A stretch of DNA of 62,000 nt from Glandiceps talaboti (taxonomy: Eukaryota > Hemichordata > Enteropneusta > Spengelidae), in the NCBI RefSeq assembly GCF_964340395.1, contig NC_135566.1, forward strand, positions 6,615,001-6,677,000, in the 5' to 3' direction. Positions within the stretch are counted from its first letter, which is position 1. The number at the start of each line of letters is the position of its first letter. Positions 58,801 to 62,000 of the stretch are shown piece by piece. Position numbers and translations under genes: made by a program. The notes beneath the pieces were generated by a model. That model was given only the letters and a program-made list of their open reading frames with translations, made no database searches and was not told the DNA's origin.

Positions 58801-60204
58801 AATCAAAGCAGCAAGAACAACCTTTGTACTAGAATTTAGAAATTGAAAAACCAGTTAAATCACTGGTAATGTGTACAAGAAGTGGGTCAGGGTGAGGAAT
58901 TGTATAATGCTATAAGACCTCCAGACATGCAGCTATGCATTCTTTTGATAGTAATTACTGTTTTGATTACCTTGTCCCAGATACCACATTGCCAAGGTCA
59001 AACAATGACATGTACAATGTACCTCCCTCCTACTAAGATGTGGAATGCATATAATTCATTGTAACAGAGATTCGTACTTGAGGTTCAAGTCAAACTTGAA
59101 AATCAAAGAATATGTATTTTTTACAACCTGTGTAAACATAACCAGTGCATAGTTTTCAGTCCATGGTAAATCAAACAATTGCATGTGTGGAATCCCAAAC
59201 TTTGCAATTAATATTTTGATGCATTATGGGTGTGGGCATTTTGTCATGACTGTTGATAATTTTATTGGCCCGTTCAATTAATCAGAAATCAGTTATTTGA
59301 CCTTGAAGTAATTCCAGATTTTTTCTCCAATGTAAAATTTATGTTGTACTTTTTGCCTTGTCAGTGATTTATGTCATGCTTAGTGGATTGTATTGTTCTT
59401 CTTAAAATGGGTAAGACCAGTGAGTTTATACAGTTCTTGACAGGGCATGAAGTGTTAACAGTTATAATGACATGAAGCACCTGTTGTTGAGAAGTAAATC
59501 CCATTTGTATTATGCATCCCTGTGTAGTTGTGGTAGGGCGAAGGATATCATGGTATTTCTGGTGTTTACTGTGGCCACATTGCTAAGGTTCTATTCATTT
59601 ACATCTTGTTAACATTTGGTGGTTGGGGAGTTGCAAACCAATGCTATAGAATTCTTTGTACTGATACCATTATACACGATTGAAAAATGTAAACTGTACA
59701 TGTACATCTATTCCCTTGGCTATATTCTCTCTCCAGAGGCCTCCTACTCTTTCCGTATCAAAAGGTTCGTTAATGTATATACTATTTGCATATATATTTT
59801 TAATGTACATATTGAATGTCACATTTCTCACATATTCATACATGTACATGTACATCAGCATGCAGCAACCATATTGAATCATATACATATGATAAGACAA
59901 AGGTCAAAGTGTACAATTTTTGTTGCTCCTGTGGATGGAGCACTGCTGGCTTACAAGTACATGTATCCATTGCTTCATGTGTTCATATCTAGTTGGTTTT
60001 TTTGCTGATACTAGCTCTGTACCAGTAGTATGAAATGATAAGCATCAGAATTCTCAAAGGAGACAAAGACTGTATTAGCCTATCATTATAACACTCATCC
60101 ATCAACTGTTACATATTTGTAACTCACACAAGTCTGCACGCAAATGTTGTAGCCTTCTATCTCATTCAGCAGTCCAGTCAGCAAGAAATAATCAATACAG
60201 TCTC

Positions 60205-60265
60205 TAGCATTCTCAAGATGTGACTACTTAAAGGCCAGAGTTTGAATCCTGTGTTCTCATTAGTG
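60205..60265 (+). mobile_element. possible decayed tRNA-derived SINE
   Basis: CTAGCATTCTCAAGATGTGA resembles an A-box arm, and GAGTTTGAATCCTG is a B-box that has lost its CpG. Low information. Confidence 0.3.
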
Positions 60266-60702
60266 TTATCTTCTCAGTGGAGCCATAAGAGTTATATGGG
60301 ATCATTCTTTTGTCCTGGACCAGCTTTTTCAATAACTTTCCCCATACAACTTTTTTTTTTTACCTAATATTTTTAAAGTTTGACTAGAACTTAGAAGAAG
60401 GGAGGATTCCGTACACTTACAGTGTAACACACTTACTTTTTGTGCAGCTGCATTGTGAAATAGATTTTGCCTGTCAACATTAAAATTTCCCCATGCTCTT
60501 TACATTACAAGAGAGTAAATTAACTGACAACAGTTGGGATAAATATGTAACTTCAAAACTCGTGTTGTGATGGAACAGGAAAACATCCTGATGTGTTGAA
60601 GAGAAAGTATTTATAACCATAAAGGATAAATAACAGCACATCTAACCAAGATGATGATGCTGTTAAACTCTGGGGAATCGCAAATTAGCTCAATATTCAG
60701 TT

Positions 60703-60722
60703 AATTTACATATATGTAAATT
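60703..60722. repeat. 20-bp perfect AT-rich palindrome
   Basis: AATTTACATATATGTAAATT reads the same on both strands. Similar TTTATGTAAATT phrases recur to about 60780. Confidence 0.75.
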
Positions 60723-62000
60723 ATTCATTAATTTATATATTAATGTATTAAAATTAACATGTCAATTTATGTAAATTCATAGTAAATTTGTAATATATGT
60801 GCATATATGTATGTACAGAGGTCATGTTAATGCATTATTTGTGCATATTTGACACCACATTTATTTGACACTGGGGATGCAATTTTTTGGATGTATGCGT
60901 CACATTACGTAAATGTATACAGTAAATATGTGTAAATTAACATGAAAGAAATCAAATTTGTCGATTACTCTACGATATGTACATGTAATTAAAGGTAATA
61001 ACAATGAGACACTGGTAAAATAAAATTTTTAATTCTGACTGTATAATGAACTGTGGGATTGATTAATTATAACATGTAAAAGTCCACTATCTCAACCAGG
61101 GAAGAAAAGGCTAAGCATGGAGTACTCCACATTCCGATGTTTTGTTTTAGAGGGTGTTGTCATTTTAACATATGGCTATCTGTTACCTGCCCTATGGTTA
61201 GACCTGCAATACATGTAGGTTTGTTCAGTCTTATGGCTACTAGACATTTGTGAAGTGTAAGAACTGTGGACAAATACTGTGGGATATTATATTTACTAAT
61301 AAATTACTGATTTCAACAACTAGATGACAGACACTGTAATTTATCTCCTTGATACTTGATATTGCTGAGTTTACAATTACTTGTAGTGCTGTAAAGCAAA
61401 ATCAATCAGTAATTGTTAATCTGACTGCCATCCTTCATTTCATAAAGCATCAAAGAAAATTATACAGTGGATTTCAAAATACTTTTCAGTGGCTCTGTTT
61501 GATACAACCACGTAGAAATCAATAAGAAACTGCACATGTTACATTTCAATAGCAAGATTGTAATTTATTGATACATTTAGTCTGAATGAAATAAACAATT
61601 TGAAACCAATGTACTGCAACAGGACCCAGACATGGGAGTGCCAATGTTCTGATGTCTGTATTTGATGTCTGCTTGCTAGCACATAAGTTAATTTCATTTA
61701 AACAAAATGTTGCAAGAAACTATTTATTCCTGTCGTGCTATCTTAAAGTGTAGCATGGGTAGTTTTGTATTATTAGTTTCTGCGTGATTGTATCAAACAG
61801 ATCCGCTGAGCAGTATTTTGAAATCCGCTGTAAGATTCCATTGTCTATGATTTGATTGAGGGATGAAACCACAAACCACAATAAATTTGTGAGGTCTAAC
61901 ATTTTCAAAATAAGGATAATCAATGTACTGTAGATAGTTAGATAAAAGTTTTCCCTTTCACCAATAGTAAAATCAGTGATTTCATAAAACATAGCCAGAA

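Overview
This is a eukaryotic nuclear genome window from an animal. Coding sequence is split into many short exons with GT-AG introns, and the space between is AT-rich and full of microsatellites and short non-autonomous transposons. The three genes I could reconstruct have exon structures and lengths close to their vertebrate relatives. The heavy load of tetranucleotide arrays and MITE-like repeats fits a marine invertebrate such as a cephalochordate, hemichordate or lophotrochozoan. I cannot name the species from sequence alone.

Layout. (1) 689-23152, minus strand: a complete 12-exon SLC13-family sodium-coupled di/tricarboxylate transporter of 602 residues. Its start codon is at 23152 and its first intron is 13.2 kb, filled with microsatellites and MITEs. 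(2) 23153-34313: intergenic, with tandem repeats just upstream of the transporter, a tRNA-derived SINE and copies of several dispersed repeat families, including a 179-bp foldback element. (3) 34314-38871, minus strand: a 7-exon gene for a 332-residue proline-rich protein with a PRR11/MTFR2-type C-terminal motif. A probable 5' UTR exon ends near 39720. (4) 39440-40424: a CpG-rich divergent promoter. (5) 40425-50718, plus strand: a complete 18-exon RNF10 orthologue (831 residues, C3HC4 RING). Its 3' UTR carries a tandem duplication that doubles the polyadenylation signal. (6) 53750-54130: a second CpG-rich block ending in a strong splice donor. It is probably the promoter and 5' UTR exon of another plus-strand gene whose coding part lies beyond 62000. 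I see no convincing coding exon between 54130 and 62000.

How the genes relate: there is no operon logic here. The PRR11-like gene and RNF10 fire divergently from one promoter block and may be co-expressed. The transporter is a separate unit in a different sequence environment.

The most interesting large-scale signal is compositional. To the left of about 34 kb CpG dinucleotides are kept. To the right they are largely replaced by TpG/CpA except at the two promoter blocks. Two repeat families with one copy on each side show the change base by base. This looks like the footprint of mosaic (gene-body) DNA methylation with a domain edge near 33.9-34.3 kb. I found no CRISPR, phage, toxin or viral gene and no transposase.
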